Below the pieces are notes generated by a model, which was not told the DNA's origin, ran no database searches, and saw nothing but the letters and a program-made list of their open reading frames with translations. 64,000 bases of DNA from Streptomyces mirabilis (GTDB lineage: Bacteria; Actinomycetota; Actinomycetes; Streptomycetales; Streptomycetaceae). Below are positions 37,371-45,989 of this stretch, piece after piece. Within the stretch, counting starts at the first letter, position 1; every line of letters begins with the position of its first letter. A program made the position numbers and the translations under genes. The DNA is taken from assembly GCF_039503195.1 (NCBI RefSeq), contig NZ_JBCJKP010000001.1:10726001-10790000 (forward strand), written 5' to 3'.

Positions 37371-37754
37371 TCACTCCTGGTCCGGAAGGTCGCCGAGCAG
37401 CTGCCGCAGCAACTGCTCATCCCGGGCAGGCAGGTCCTCCACGAACCGGGAGAGGACCGCTTCGGGGTCCGGGTCGGACTCCAGTACCTGGCGCATGCGT
37501 CGTGCGGTCAGTCCATGGGCGTCGGCGACCGGCGCGTACGCGTAGGCGCGGCCCTGTTTGCTGCGGGCCAGCAGCCCCTTGTCGAACAACCTCGACAGCA
37601 CCGTCACCACCGTGCTGTAGGACAGATCGTCCCCCAGCCGCTGCAGTACTTCTCCCGGGGTCTGCGCCTGCCGACAGGCCTGCAGCAGGGCCAGGACCTC
37701 GGCCTCCAGCGCGCCGCCTGGTCTGCGTTCACCCGGGGCAGGGCCGGTGTTCAT
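37371..37754 (-). CDS. BlaI/MecI/CopY family repressor
   Basis: A 127-residue protein from ATG 37754. It has a winged helix (ALEAEVLALLQACRQAQTP, YSTVVTVLSRLFDKGLLARS, KQGRAYAYAPV) and a C-terminal dimer helix (AVLSRFVEDLPARDEQLLRQ). Repressors of this family bind TACA/TGTA dyads and are inactivated by an M56 protease, here the next gene in the operon. Dyads of this type lie upstream of its own start (37780) and of the divergent PAP2 gene (37906). Confidence 0.9.
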   Translation of the reverse strand: MNTGPAPGERRPGGALEAEVLALLQACRQAQTPGEVLQRLGDDLSYSTVVTVLSRLFDKGLLARSKQGRAYAYAPVADAHGLTARRMRQVLESDPDPEAVLSRFVEDLPARDEQLLRQLLGDLPDQE

Positions 37755-37779
37755 GACTTGGATACCTTTCGTTCATCAT

Positions 37780-37793
37780 CTACAGTCCTGTAG
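37780..37793. promoter_or_regulatory. BlaI-type operator upstream of blaI
   Basis: CTACAGTCCTGTAG is a perfect 6+6 dyad containing TACA-N4-TGTA, 26 nt upstream of the blaI start. Known BlaI sites have TACA-N2-TGTA, so the spacer is unusual. Confidence 0.65.
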
Positions 37794-37905
37794 AACTTCT
37801 ACACACTCGTCGAAGTTCCCGTACCGAGTCTGCCATGCCTTCCGGGCGCGGCATGCGCGGTCAACGCCCGCTTTCCCGGGAACGGCGCACGCCGCCCATA
37901 AGTTT

Positions 37906-37917
37906 TACACGCCTGTA
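37906..37917. promoter_or_regulatory. BlaI-type operator upstream of the PAP2 gene
   Basis: TACACGCCTGTA has the same TACA-N4-TGTA form as the blaI operator and lies 54 nt upstream of the PAP2 start, placing that gene in the same regulon. Confidence 0.6.
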
Positions 37918-37970
37918 GATGTATGGGGTGCTGCCCGCCAGCACGCCCCGACCTTGGGAGACCCCGCTTG

Positions 37971-38618
37971 ATGACAGTGCAGTCCGCGGCCCAGCTCGCC
38001 TTCGACGGCTCTTCCGTCGACGGCTCGCTGTTCACCACCGTCACCGACTTCGCCCGCGACACCCCATGGCTCAACACCCCGATCGAGCTGTGGACCAACG
38101 CCGGCCTGGGGGTGTTCGCGGTGCTCATGCTGATGGGCTGGTGGAATGCCCGCCGTCGCGATGCCCGGTCGATGGCCCTGGCTCTGGCCGCGCCGGCCGC
38201 CGTGGTGGTTGCCTTCGCTGTCGCCGAGGTGGCCAAGAAACTGGTTGCGGAGGTGCGGCCGTGCTACTCGCTGCCCCACGCCTACCTCGTCGACGCCTGC
38301 CCCGCGCGCACCGACTACGCCTTCCCCAGCGGCCACAGCACCACCGCGTTCGCCGCCGTGGCCGCCCTGTGGCTCCTCGACCGGCGCCTGTCCGCCATCG
38401 CCGCCGTCTTCGCGGTACTGGAGGGCTTCACCCGCGTCTACGTCGGCGCCCACTACCCCCACGACGTCCTCGGCGCCGCTCTCCTCGCCCTGCCCGTCGC
38501 CTACCTGGCCAGCCTGCTCATGGGCCGCCTCGCTACCCCGCTCGTCGCCCACCTGCGCACCGGGGTCCTGCACCCCGTACTCACCACCGCTCCCGCCCGC
38601 GCCCACGCCGCCCGCTGA
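37971..38618 (+). CDS. PAP2-family membrane phosphatase
   Basis: A 215-residue protein from ATG 37971 with about five helices. It has the three PAP2 motifs: KKLVAEVRP, PSGHSTTA and RVYVGAHYPHDV. These form the histidine phosphatase site on the outer membrane face. Such enzymes dephosphorylate undecaprenyl diphosphate or phosphatidate. A undecaprenyl-pyrophosphate role would fit control by a cell-wall-responsive BlaI system, whose operator lies upstream. This link is inferred. Confidence 0.85.
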   Translation: MTVQSAAQLAFDGSSVDGSLFTTVTDFARDTPWLNTPIELWTNAGLGVFAVLMLMGWWNARRRDARSMALALAAPAAVVVAFAVAEVAKKLVAEVRPCYSLPHAYLVDACPARTDYAFPSGHSTTAFAAVAALWLLDRRLSAIAAVFAVLEGFTRVYVGAHYPHDVLGAALLALPVAYLASLLMGRLATPLVAHLRTGVLHPVLTTAPARAHAAR

Positions 38619-38817
38619 CCAGCCGGCCCAACAGAACCGGCCGGCTTCGCCCCGCGCCCGGCGTGCCGGCCGACCTTGCTGCTGGACCTGTGGAACCACC
38701 TGACCGTTGCCATGCCGACACCGCCGCTCCAACGCACCGCACGCGCCGCCTCCTGAACCTGCGACGGTCGGACGACTGATCCGCCCAGCGTGCTGCCGCG
38801 CCCCGGGTCTGGACATG

Positions 38818-38852
38818 CCTGAGGGGCCAGCGCATCGTGCTGGCCCCTCAGG
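38818..38852 (-). terminator. Terminator of tRNA-fMet
   Basis: A perfect 14-bp stem, CCTGAGGGGCCAGC with GCTGGCCCCTCAGG, closes a 7-nt loop and begins 6 nt after the tRNA 3' end. Confidence 0.85.
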
Positions 38853-38858
38853 TTTCAG

Positions 38859-38932
38859 TAGCGGGGACAGGATTTGAACCTGCGACCTCTGGGTTATGAG
38901 CCCAGCGAGCTACCGAGCTGCTCCACCCCGCG
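38859..38932 (-). tRNA. Initiator tRNA-fMet(CAT)
   Basis: Read on the minus strand it folds as a full tRNA of 74 nt without encoded CCA. The anticodon loop is CTCATAA and the T loop is TTCAAATC. Two hallmarks identify the initiator: the acceptor starts with C opposite T at the 1-72 position (unpaired), and the anticodon stem ends in three GC pairs (GGG with CCC). A terminator follows. Streptomyces genomes usually carry two or more fMet genes. Confidence 0.92.
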
Positions 38933-39468
38933 TCGGATTCCTCCACTCTACGCCAACCTTCCCGCCCCTGAGACCATGATCGCCTGCCTGGCGCGAGGGG
39001 GCCGGCGGACGGCGGGCTCCGCCGGCCGAGGGGCTGGCTGAGCAGGTCCGTTCGGCGTCGTGCGATCACGGGATCGAACGGTGGCGGCTGCATCTGACGC
39101 CTGAGCAGATCCCCGTCCGTGGCGGACGGGTTGTGGCTGCACCGGATGACCGGCTCCGCCGCGGAGGCCAACCGCTTCGCCCGCGAGTACGGGACCGTCC
39201 ACACCCCCGGCCCGGAGAACACCCTCAGGTCTCCGCAGAACCTTCCGGGACTCGTGTGAGGCACCTGCTCCCTTCGGAGGAACGCGCGATCTGCCAGACC
39301 TGGTGCTGGCGTGCTCGCGCAGCACCTCACCGGGCAGGACATCCCTCGCGAACCCGCCCCCGGGCGGGGCGTTTCACGGAGGGAGTGAGGCGTCGTGCTT
39401 CCCTGTAACGGGCTACCACAGGGTGCCGTAGGCCCGGCAGGGGTGAACAACAGTCGCATCATCGGTAG
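38933..39468. other. Upstream flank and probable left end of the IS607-type element
   Basis: A plus-strand fragment at 39110-39260 reads WLHRMTGSAAEANRFAREYG before a stop; family unknown. From about 39300 the sequence has the GC-rich hairpin (GCCCCCGGGCGGGGC) and non-coding character expected of the IS left end. Confidence 0.35.
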
Positions 39469-39501
39469 TTGTCTGCCTTCATCAGTCTTTATCGTGATTG
39501 C

Positions 39502-39815
39502 GTGAAGCTTTCCGAGTGGGCGGCGCGCAATGGCGTGCACTACCAGACCGCGTGGGCCTGGGCGAAGGAGGGCCGTATGCCGGTCCCGGTCGTGCGGACG
39601 CCGTCCGGTATGTGGCTGGTCGAAGAGTCCGCTCCCGAGGTCGTCGGGCGGACGGTGGCGTACTGCCGTGTTTCGTCCGGCGACCAGAAGGCGGATTTTG
39701 ACCGACAGGTCTCCCGTGTCGTCCAGGGAGCCATCGGGCTGGGGCTCGCCGTTGCCGAGGTTGTGACCGAGGTCGGGTCGGGACTGAACGGGAATCGGCG
39801 CAAGCTGCACCGTGT
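39502..39815 (+). pseudogene. tnpA: IS607 serine recombinase TnpA, N-terminal part
   Basis: From GTG 39502 the frame encodes the MerR-like helix-turn-helix (VKLSEWAARNGVHYQTAWAW) and the start of the serine-recombinase domain. AYCRVSSGDQKADFDRQVSR contains the nucleophile serine. The frame continues to TEVGSGLNGNRRK and there passes, without a stop, into TnpB sequence. The rest of the catalytic domain is deleted, so the recombinase should be inactive. Confidence 0.8.
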
Positions 39816-41017
39816 CGCCAAACACAACGACCCGTTCCTGCGGGAGTGGTGGGCGCAGAACTCGAAGGAGGCCTACAACACCGGCCTCGCGAACGCTGCC
39901 GCCGCGTTCGACAACTACGCCACGTCCCGGCGCGGCGAGCGCAAGGGCGCCCGGATGGGCAGACCCCGTTTCAAGTCGAAGCGGAAGGCTCGTCCGGCGT
40001 GCAAGTTCACCACCGGCACCATCCGCCTCGATGACCGGCGGCATATCGTCCTGCCCCGCCTCGGCCGGATCCGCCTCCACGAGGACGTCCAGCCCCTCGT
40101 GGACGCGATCGCCGAAGGCGGGACGCGGATTCTGTCGGTGACGGTGCGGTTCGAGCGGGGCCGCTGGTTCGCGGTCCTGCAGACCGAGGAACGCCACCAT
40201 CGCCCCTGCCGGCCGCCCCGGCACGGCAGTCGGGATCGACCTCGGCGTCAAGACTCTCCTCGTCATGGCGGACTCGGCCGGCGAGGTCCGCGAGGTCGCG
40301 AACCCCAAACAGTACGACCAGGCACTCACGCAGCTCCGGAAGGCCTCCCGGACCGTCTCCCGCCGACGCGGCCGCAACCGGCGCACCGGACAGGCCCCGT
40401 CCCGTCGCTGGGAGAAAGCCAACGCGGTCCGTAACCGGGTGCACCACCGGGTGGCGAACCTGCGGGAGAACCATCTCCACCAGGCCACCGCGCGTATCCC
40501 CGCCGAGTACGGCACCGTCGTGGTCGAGGACCTCAACGTGAAAGGCATGGTCCGCAACCGGCGTCTGTCCCGCCGTATCTCCGACGCGGCGTTCGGGGAA
40601 CTACGGCGCCAGCTCACCTACAAGACCCAGCGTCACGGTGGACGTCTGATCGTCGCCGACCGCTGGATGCCCTCCTCGAAGACCTGCCCCCGCTGCGGTG
40701 CGGTGAAAGCCAAACTGCCCCTCGGCGGGCGCGTCTTCGAGTGCGACGTCTGCGGACTCGTCCTGGACCGGGACGCGAACGCAGGCCACAACCTGGCCGC
40801 CCTCGCGGCGGCCAACGGTAAAACGGGTACCGGAGTGACCGGAGACCCGGGCCCCCTGATGGTGGTGCCGAAGCCTCGCGGAGCCAAGCAGAAGACCCGC
40901 ACCGGCCGAACCCGCAAGGGGACCGGCACGCGGGGAGCTGGCGCAACACCCCGCCAGGGGACGGAAACGAGAGATCGTCGACAGGACACCAGGCGCGAGC
41001 AACTCGCGCTCTGGTGA
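39816..41017 (+). pseudogene. tnpB: TnpB RNA-guided nuclease, N-terminally deleted and frameshifted
   Basis: Fused in frame to the TnpA stub, it begins within the TnpB WED/REC region (FLREWWAQNSKEAYNTGLAN, RPRFKSKRKARPACKFTTGT). Near 40195-40205 the frame changes, then continues with GIDLGVKTLLVMAD (first RuvC Asp). The rest of the nuclease follows: VVVEDLNVKGM (Glu), CPRCG with CDVCG (zinc finger) and DRDANAGHN (last Asp), ending at 41017. All catalytic residues are present, but about 100 N-terminal residues are missing. Confidence 0.8.
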
Positions 41018-41105
41018 CACCGTCACGAACCTTCCGGGCGGAAACACCCGGAATACTGAGAGTCGCTGAGACTCGAAGCAACGGATCCCAGAAGGATCGC
41101 AGTCG
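41018..41105 (+). ncRNA. Candidate omega-RNA scaffold / IS right end
   Basis: Directly after the tnpB stop three small hairpins follow one another: CCGGG-CGGAAACA-CCCGG, GAGTC-GCTGA-GACTC and GATCC-CAGAA-GGATC. TnpB guide RNAs arise from the 3' end of tnpB and the element right end, so this is where a scaffold is expected. The exact right end and guide cannot be fixed by eye. Confidence 0.45.
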
Positions 41106-41289
41106 GTCGCAGCAGTCTTCGCAGTGCTGCCAGAACGCCTGTCAGGCCCGGTCCCGACGGCGTGCTGCTGCCAAGTCACCGGTGCGCTGCGTGTGGCCGA
41201 ACGCCCCCGCTGTCATGCCACTTCCCAGCAGGCGGGCTCGTCGGTGATGTGGGGAAACAGGGCATGAACCCGGCCGGGCGGGCAGGCGG

Positions 41290-41531
41290 GGTGGATGACG
41301 GCGCGCGCCAGCGGGCGCGGCGTCGGCACACGCCTGCTCGTCGACGACCGACCCGAAGCAGCAGGTGAGAAATTCGCCTACGCCCGACTGGTCGGCGTGC
41401 CCCACGCCCTGGTCATCTCCCCGCAGCAGACCGACGGCACCGTCGAGTTCATCGACCGCTGGACCAGCCGCCACCAGGAGGTGCCTCTCAGCCATATTCC
41501 CGGCATCTCCAGCCCCCAGCAGACAAGCTAA
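41290..41531 (+). pseudogene. Prolyl-tRNA synthetase C-terminal anticodon-binding fragment
   Basis: The frame reads GTRLLVDDRPEAAGEKFAYA, RLVGVPHALVISPQQTDGTV and EFIDRWTSRHQEVPLSHIPG. This is the class II anticodon-binding domain (LLDDRxExxGxKFxxAxLxGxP) and end of a ProRS. The catalytic domain is absent upstream, where the IS607-type element lies. Confidence 0.6.
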
Positions 41532-41584
41532 GAGGCCAAATCGACTTCCGGGTGATGCCGCCGGAAAAGTTCTCGGCGGCGGGC

Positions 41585-42198
41585 TCACTGCTGCACCGGC
41601 CCCGCCGCTAGGGCGTCCAGCTGCTCCTTCGACCACGAGAGCCGGCCGGCTCGCAGGTCTTCGACCACCGTGCGCACCCACTCCAGCTCCGCGGCCGTCA
41701 CCGCCCGCAGGTACTCGGTCTCCAGGCGCGTGATGCGCGGCAGCCCCCGCTCCGCCTCTGCGGCCATGGCCCCTTCCAGTCCGTCGAGCTGCTCCGCGAG
41801 GGCGTCGGCCCGCCGCTGCAGTACGTCCCCCATCTCTTCGGCCGTGAGCAGCAGCAGATTCGAGAGAGCGGCCGGGAACTCCGGGAACTCCTGCTTGGGC
41901 GCGGAGAGCATCTCCTCCAGCCAGGCGCGGGCGATCTCACGCCCCGCATCGGTGACTTCGTACACGGTGCGCTCGGGGTACTGCTGATCGCGCCCGGTCT
42001 CGCGGACCGCGATCAGCCCGTCGCCATTGAGTCTCTCGATCGTGCGGTAGAGGCTCGCACGCTGCCTGACGTTGACGACCTGCTCCTTGCCCCAGTCCTT
42101 GACCAGCCGCTGGATGCCGTACGGGTGCAGCGGCTTGTAGTGCAGCAGAGCCAGGACGGTCAGGGCGAGGGGGAGCTGCGGGGAGCGGATGTGGTCAT
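41585..42198 (-). CDS. PadR family transcriptional regulator, possible 5' frameshift
   Basis: The coding frame is intact from QLPLALTVLALLHYKPLHPY through the winged helix (RASLYRTIERLNGDGLIAVR, RTVYEVTDAGREIARAWLEE). It continues to a coiled C-terminal dimer region and the stop at 41585. The expected start ATGACC at 42198 is one base out of frame with the rest: family members begin MTTIRSPQLPL, but here one base is missing after ATGACCAC. No in-frame ATG or GTG replaces it. Either the gene is dead or a sequencing gap or rare start is involved. It faces a flavin monooxygenase operon across a palindromic operator. Confidence 0.7.
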
Positions 42199-42221
42199 GG
42201 ACTCGATTTTAGCCCCGGAAT

Positions 42222-42244
42222 AACTAGTTGATGAGATACTAGTT
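42222..42244. promoter_or_regulatory. PadR-type operator
   Basis: AACTAGT and ACTAGTT form a perfect 7-bp inverted repeat with a 9-nt spacer, centred between the divergent padR gene and the monooxygenase operon. PadR proteins bind such spaced dyads. Confidence 0.65.
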
Positions 42245-42298
42245 TCAGTGAAACGATCAAATCGTCAGCGCGACACAGCCCCGAGAGGAACCACCGAG

Positions 42299-42757
42299 AT
42301 GTCCCTCACCGAGCGCATCCACTCCGACCACGACCTCGTCAAGCACCTCGGCAACTGGACCGAGGCCGGCCACTTCGAGATCAAGGCCCGCCATGGCACC
42401 GCTGTCCTCGACCTCCGCTCCCCAGACCTCCCCGACGACGTCGAGATCCACCTCGACATGGACCGGGCCATGGTCAAGCTGCTCGTCGACGACACCACCG
42501 CCATCGACCACTGGAACCTGAGGTGGACCGCCCGCGGCAAGGTCAAGGACTCCCCGTCCTCATCCACCCACAACACGACGGCCGGCCGCCGTGTCCGTCT
42601 GTCCGGCTCTGCGACGAACAGCGAAATCCGCATCCACCGCGGTGGCATCGCGATCCTGTCGGCGATGTTCTCCCGTGCGTACTTCCAGGATGTGCGCCGC
42701 GCACACAAAAGCGGCGGCGTACCGACGATCGACGACCCCAGGGGGCACCAATCATGA
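42299..42757 (+). CDS. Conserved hypothetical protein preceding the monooxygenase
   Basis: A 152-residue protein. ATG 42299 (MSLTERIHSDHDLVKHLGNW) has GAGAGGA upstream; an upstream start at 42248 is less likely. The first part is beta-rich (FEIKARHGTAVLDLRSPDLP, VEIHLDMDRAMVKLLVDD). The rest contains VRLSGSATNSEIRIHRGGI, which suggests a DUF4097-like or jelly-roll fold. Its stop overlaps the monooxygenase start (ATGA), so the two are translated together. Function unknown. Confidence 0.7.
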   Translation: MSLTERIHSDHDLVKHLGNWTEAGHFEIKARHGTAVLDLRSPDLPDDVEIHLDMDRAMVKLLVDDTTAIDHWNLRWTARGKVKDSPSSSTHNTTAGRRVRLSGSATNSEIRIHRGGIAILSAMFSRAYFQDVRRAHKSGGVPTIDDPRGHQS

Positions 42758-43962
42758 CCCGCATCGGCAAAACCCGCACCGCGCTCGTCATCGGCGGCGG
42801 TATCGCAGGCCCGGTCGCCGCGATGGCGCTCCGCCAGGCAGGTATCGAGGCCGCCGTCCACGAGGCGTACGACTCCACGGCCGATGGGGCCGGAGGCGGC
42901 ATGACCATCGCTCCGAACGGCCAGAACGCCCTCGACGCGATCGGCGCGGGCGACCTCGTCCGCGCCATCGGCACACCCGTCACCGCCATGGGACTACGGA
43001 GCTGGACGGGCAAACACCTCGCGCAGTTCGCCCCGCCCTCCCGCCTCCCGTCCCTGCAGTTCGTCTGGCGCGCCGATCTCTACCGGGCGATCTACGACGA
43101 GGCGGAGCGCCGCTCCGTCCCCATCCACCACGGCAAGCGGCTGACCGGCACGACGGAAACCGACTCCGGCATCACCGCGCACTTCGCGGACGGTACGGAA
43201 GCGAGCGCCGATGTCCTCATCGGCGCCGACGGCATCCGCTCCACGGTCCGCTCCCTGATCGACCCGGCCGCAGCACAGCCGAAGTACGCCGGCCTGGTCT
43301 GCTTCGGAGCACGGATGCACCAGTCAGAGATGCCCTCCACCGACGGCGTCATGTACATGTGCTTCGGCAAGCGCGCGTTCTTCGGCTACCAGGTCTTCGA
43401 AGACTCCTCGGCGGTGTGGTTCGTGAACCTGCCCCACCGCGCCCCGATGACAGTCTCCGAGGCCCAGGCGATCGGCGCGAACGAGTGGATACGCATCCTG
43501 CGGAACGCCTTCGCCGACGACCGCACCCCTGCCCTCGAGATGATCAGCCGTACCAACGCCGACGAGCTCCTCATCACCGGCCCGATGGAGAACATGCCGG
43601 GGGTCGCAAACTGGACCCACGGCCGCATGACCCTGATCGGCGACGCGGCCCACGCCGCCTCATCCAGCTCCGGGCAGGGCGCCTCCATCGCCGTCGAAAG
43701 CGCCGTCGAACTGGCACGCTGCCTGCGGGACTTGCCCTACGACCAGGCTTTCGCAGCGTACGAACAACTGCGCCGCCCCCGCGTCGAACGCATCATCAAG
43801 CTCGGCGCCCGCACGAACAGCAACAAGACCGCGGGCCCGGTCGGCCGCGTACTGCGCGACCTCGTGATGCCGGCCACCATGAAGCTGATCAACCCGGAGA
43901 AGATGGCCTGGCAGTTCGACCACCGCATCGACTGGGACGCGACGGCAGCCCCGCTCACGTGA
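42754..43962 (+). CDS. FAD-dependent aromatic-type monooxygenase
   Basis: A 402-residue flavoprotein. The N-terminal Rossmann motif is ALVIGGGIAGPVAAMALRQA. The DG-type motif DVLIGADGIRSTVRSLI follows. The second FAD motif MTLIGDAAHAASSSSGQGAS is near residue 300. This is the class A hydroxylase layout (PHBH/TetX/salicylate hydroxylase group). It is in an operon with the preceding hypothetical gene and under a divergent PadR regulator, a common set-up for oxidising or detoxifying phenolic or antibiotic compounds. Substrate unknown. Confidence 0.9.
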   Translation: MTRIGKTRTALVIGGGIAGPVAAMALRQAGIEAAVHEAYDSTADGAGGGMTIAPNGQNALDAIGAGDLVRAIGTPVTAMGLRSWTGKHLAQFAPPSRLPSLQFVWRADLYRAIYDEAERRSVPIHHGKRLTGTTETDSGITAHFADGTEASADVLIGADGIRSTVRSLIDPAAAQPKYAGLVCFGARMHQSEMPSTDGVMYMCFGKRAFFGYQVFEDSSAVWFVNLPHRAPMTVSEAQAIGANEWIRILRNAFADDRTPALEMISRTNADELLITGPMENMPGVANWTHGRMTLIGDAAHAASSSSGQGASIAVESAVELARCLRDLPYDQAFAAYEQLRRPRVERIIKLGARTNSNKTAGPVGRVLRDLVMPATMKLINPEKMAWQFDHRIDWDATAAPLT

Positions 43963-44102
43963 ACTCCAGCCCGTCCGCCGGGAACCGACTGGTGCCCGCG
44001 CACAGGTCCAGCACCCTGGGCGGCGTATTCGTCCGCGAGCCACGAGCCGCGGGGCGCCGACGGGGAAGCGCTCCAGCACCGTGCGCAGTGTCGTGTCGGC
44101 CA

Positions 44103-44501
<399 letters not shown>

Positions 44502-44726
44502 CAGCCGGCCTTCGCCAGGTTGGTGGTGCGGTGGGCGGCGTCGTAGGCATCCACCACCGTCTTGTGGATCACGCCATCGCAGGGTGTAGTGCGAACACGG
44601 GACCCCCTCGCCGCGTGTCTCGGACTGGTTCCAGCCGTCGATCAACCACATAGGCGTTGAGTTCGACCAACCTGAGCATCCCGTCAGCAGCGCGGGGCAA
44701 CCTCCAGAGAACCTGCCAGAGTGCGT

Positions 44727-44855
44727 TCAAAGGGTCGTGCTGGTGCGGGCCATGGTGTCGGCGAGGTACAGCAGCGCCGCGGTGTTGCTGTGGATGGCGT
44801 TCGCGATCTCTTCGGCGTGGGCGTTGCTGAGTCGGTCGGCGTTGAGGTTGTCCAT
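44727..44855 (-). CDS. Very small helical protein
   Basis: A 42-residue frame from ATG 44855 (MDNLNADRLSNAHAEEIANA, then HSNTAALLYLADTMARTST). It would form one amphipathic helix. TTGAGGCG upstream could serve as a ribosome site. Its composition is protein-like and not a shadow of another gene, but homology is untested. Confidence 0.4.
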   Translation of the reverse strand: MDNLNADRLSNAHAEEIANAIHSNTAALLYLADTMARTSTTL

Positions 44856-44885
44856 CGTTCGAATCGCCTCAACGGGGCGCGAGAG

Positions 44886-45989
44886 TCAGTCCCGGCGGGC
44901 CACCAGTCGGTAGGCGTTGGAAAGGCCCAGGGGCCGGGCCACGCGTTTGACGACGAGGCGGTCCAGCAGCCTGCCCAGGAGCAAGGCCGGGATGCCGGCG
45001 ATCACTGTCATGGCGCGCAGTATGCGCTGAAGGCGGGACGGCGAGACCGGCAGCCAGGGCAGGTCGTCGCGCGGTGCGACCGCGTCCAGAGCAAGCCAGA
45101 CGGCGGCCAGCAGGTCGACGGGGTCGTGGGGTTCGGCGTGCTGCTCCGCGACCACCGTGAAGCCGAGGTCCGTGAGACGAGCACGCAGGTTCTCGACCGG
45201 GACGAAGTGCAGGTGCTGCGGCTGCAGCCAGGGCAGCCACCAGCGGCCGAGAAGGCGGGCATAGCGGCTGTCGGGGTCCGGGACCTCGATCAGCAGGTGG
45301 CCGCCGGGTCGGACGGCCCGGTGCGCCGCCTGAAGTTCGCGGGCCGGTTCCGTGCTGTGCTCCAGGTAGTGGAACATGCTGACGACGTCGTAGCCGTCGG
45401 CGAGTCGCTCAGCCAGCTCGGGAAAGCTGCCCCGGTGGCCGTGGTCCACGCGTCCGGCGCGCTCGGCGAGTTCGGCGCCGTCGGTGAAGTCGAGGCCGTC
45501 GAAGCTCGTGTCCGGGAAGACAGTGCGGGCCGCCTCACAGAAGTGGCCGTGACCGGTGCCGACGTCCAGCCAGTTCTTGGGCGTGGGGGCGAAGGGGACC
45601 AGGGACTCGGCACGCTGCACGTACATTTTCGTCCGGCTTGCGAAGGTCATGGCGAGCTGCTTCTCGCCCAGTCCGTCATAGAAATCGCGGTAGTAGAACT
45701 CCAGGCCGGCCTCGCTGAGCCGCGGGTTCTGGAAGGTGTGCCGACATCCCTCGCAGCGGTCGAGGACGAAGCGGCCTGGCTTGTGCTGGATCAGGTCCGT
45801 GGTGCGCAGCCGCGTCGCCAACCGGGTCGAGCCGCACCATGGGCAGGTGTCGCGCCGGGGTTGGAAGAAGCGGTCCAGGCCTTCGGCGAGGTCGGCCCGG
45901 TAGACCGGGCGCAGCGCGGCGACCTGCTCGGCTCGGCCCGGGGACACGGGCTCGTGCTCGTGGGTGCGGTTCTTGCGGTCGTTGCTCAC
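44886..45989 (-). CDS. Class I SAM methyltransferase with N-terminal zinc ribbon
   Basis: A 367-residue protein from GTG 45989 behind AAGGAGGACCA. The N-terminus has a four-Cys ribbon (CPWCG and CEGC) typical of sugar C-methyltransferase-like proteins. The SAM domain follows: NWLDVGTGHGHFCEAAR (motif I), VVSMFHYLEHSTEPAREL and VRPGGHLLIEVPDP. A hydrophobic C-terminal region (RAMTVIAGIPALLLGRLLDR) may bind membranes. It lies directly behind a decayed glycosyltransferase (overlapping GTGA), which suggests a former glycan or glycosylated natural-product pathway. Confidence 0.8.
   Translation of the reverse strand: MSNDRKNRTHEHEPVSPGRAEQVAALRPVYRADLAEGLDRFFQPRRDTCPWCGSTRLATRLRTTDLIQHKPGRFVLDRCEGCRHTFQNPRLSEAGLEFYYRDFYDGLGEKQLAMTFASRTKMYVQRAESLVPFAPTPKNWLDVGTGHGHFCEAARTVFPDTSFDGLDFTDGAELAERAGRVDHGHRGSFPELAERLADGYDVVSMFHYLEHSTEPARELQAAHRAVRPGGHLLIEVPDPDSRYARLLGRWWLPWLQPQHLHFVPVENLRARLTDLGFTVVAEQHAEPHDPVDLLAAVWLALDAVAPRDDLPWLPVSPSRLQRILRAMTVIAGIPALLLGRLLDRLVVKRVARPLGLSNAYRLVARRD

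Noticed and set aside
38848..40617. 589-codon minus-strand open frame
   Set aside because: Antisense to the TnpA-TnpB fusion and covering the tRNA-fMet; composition is a shadow of the real frame.
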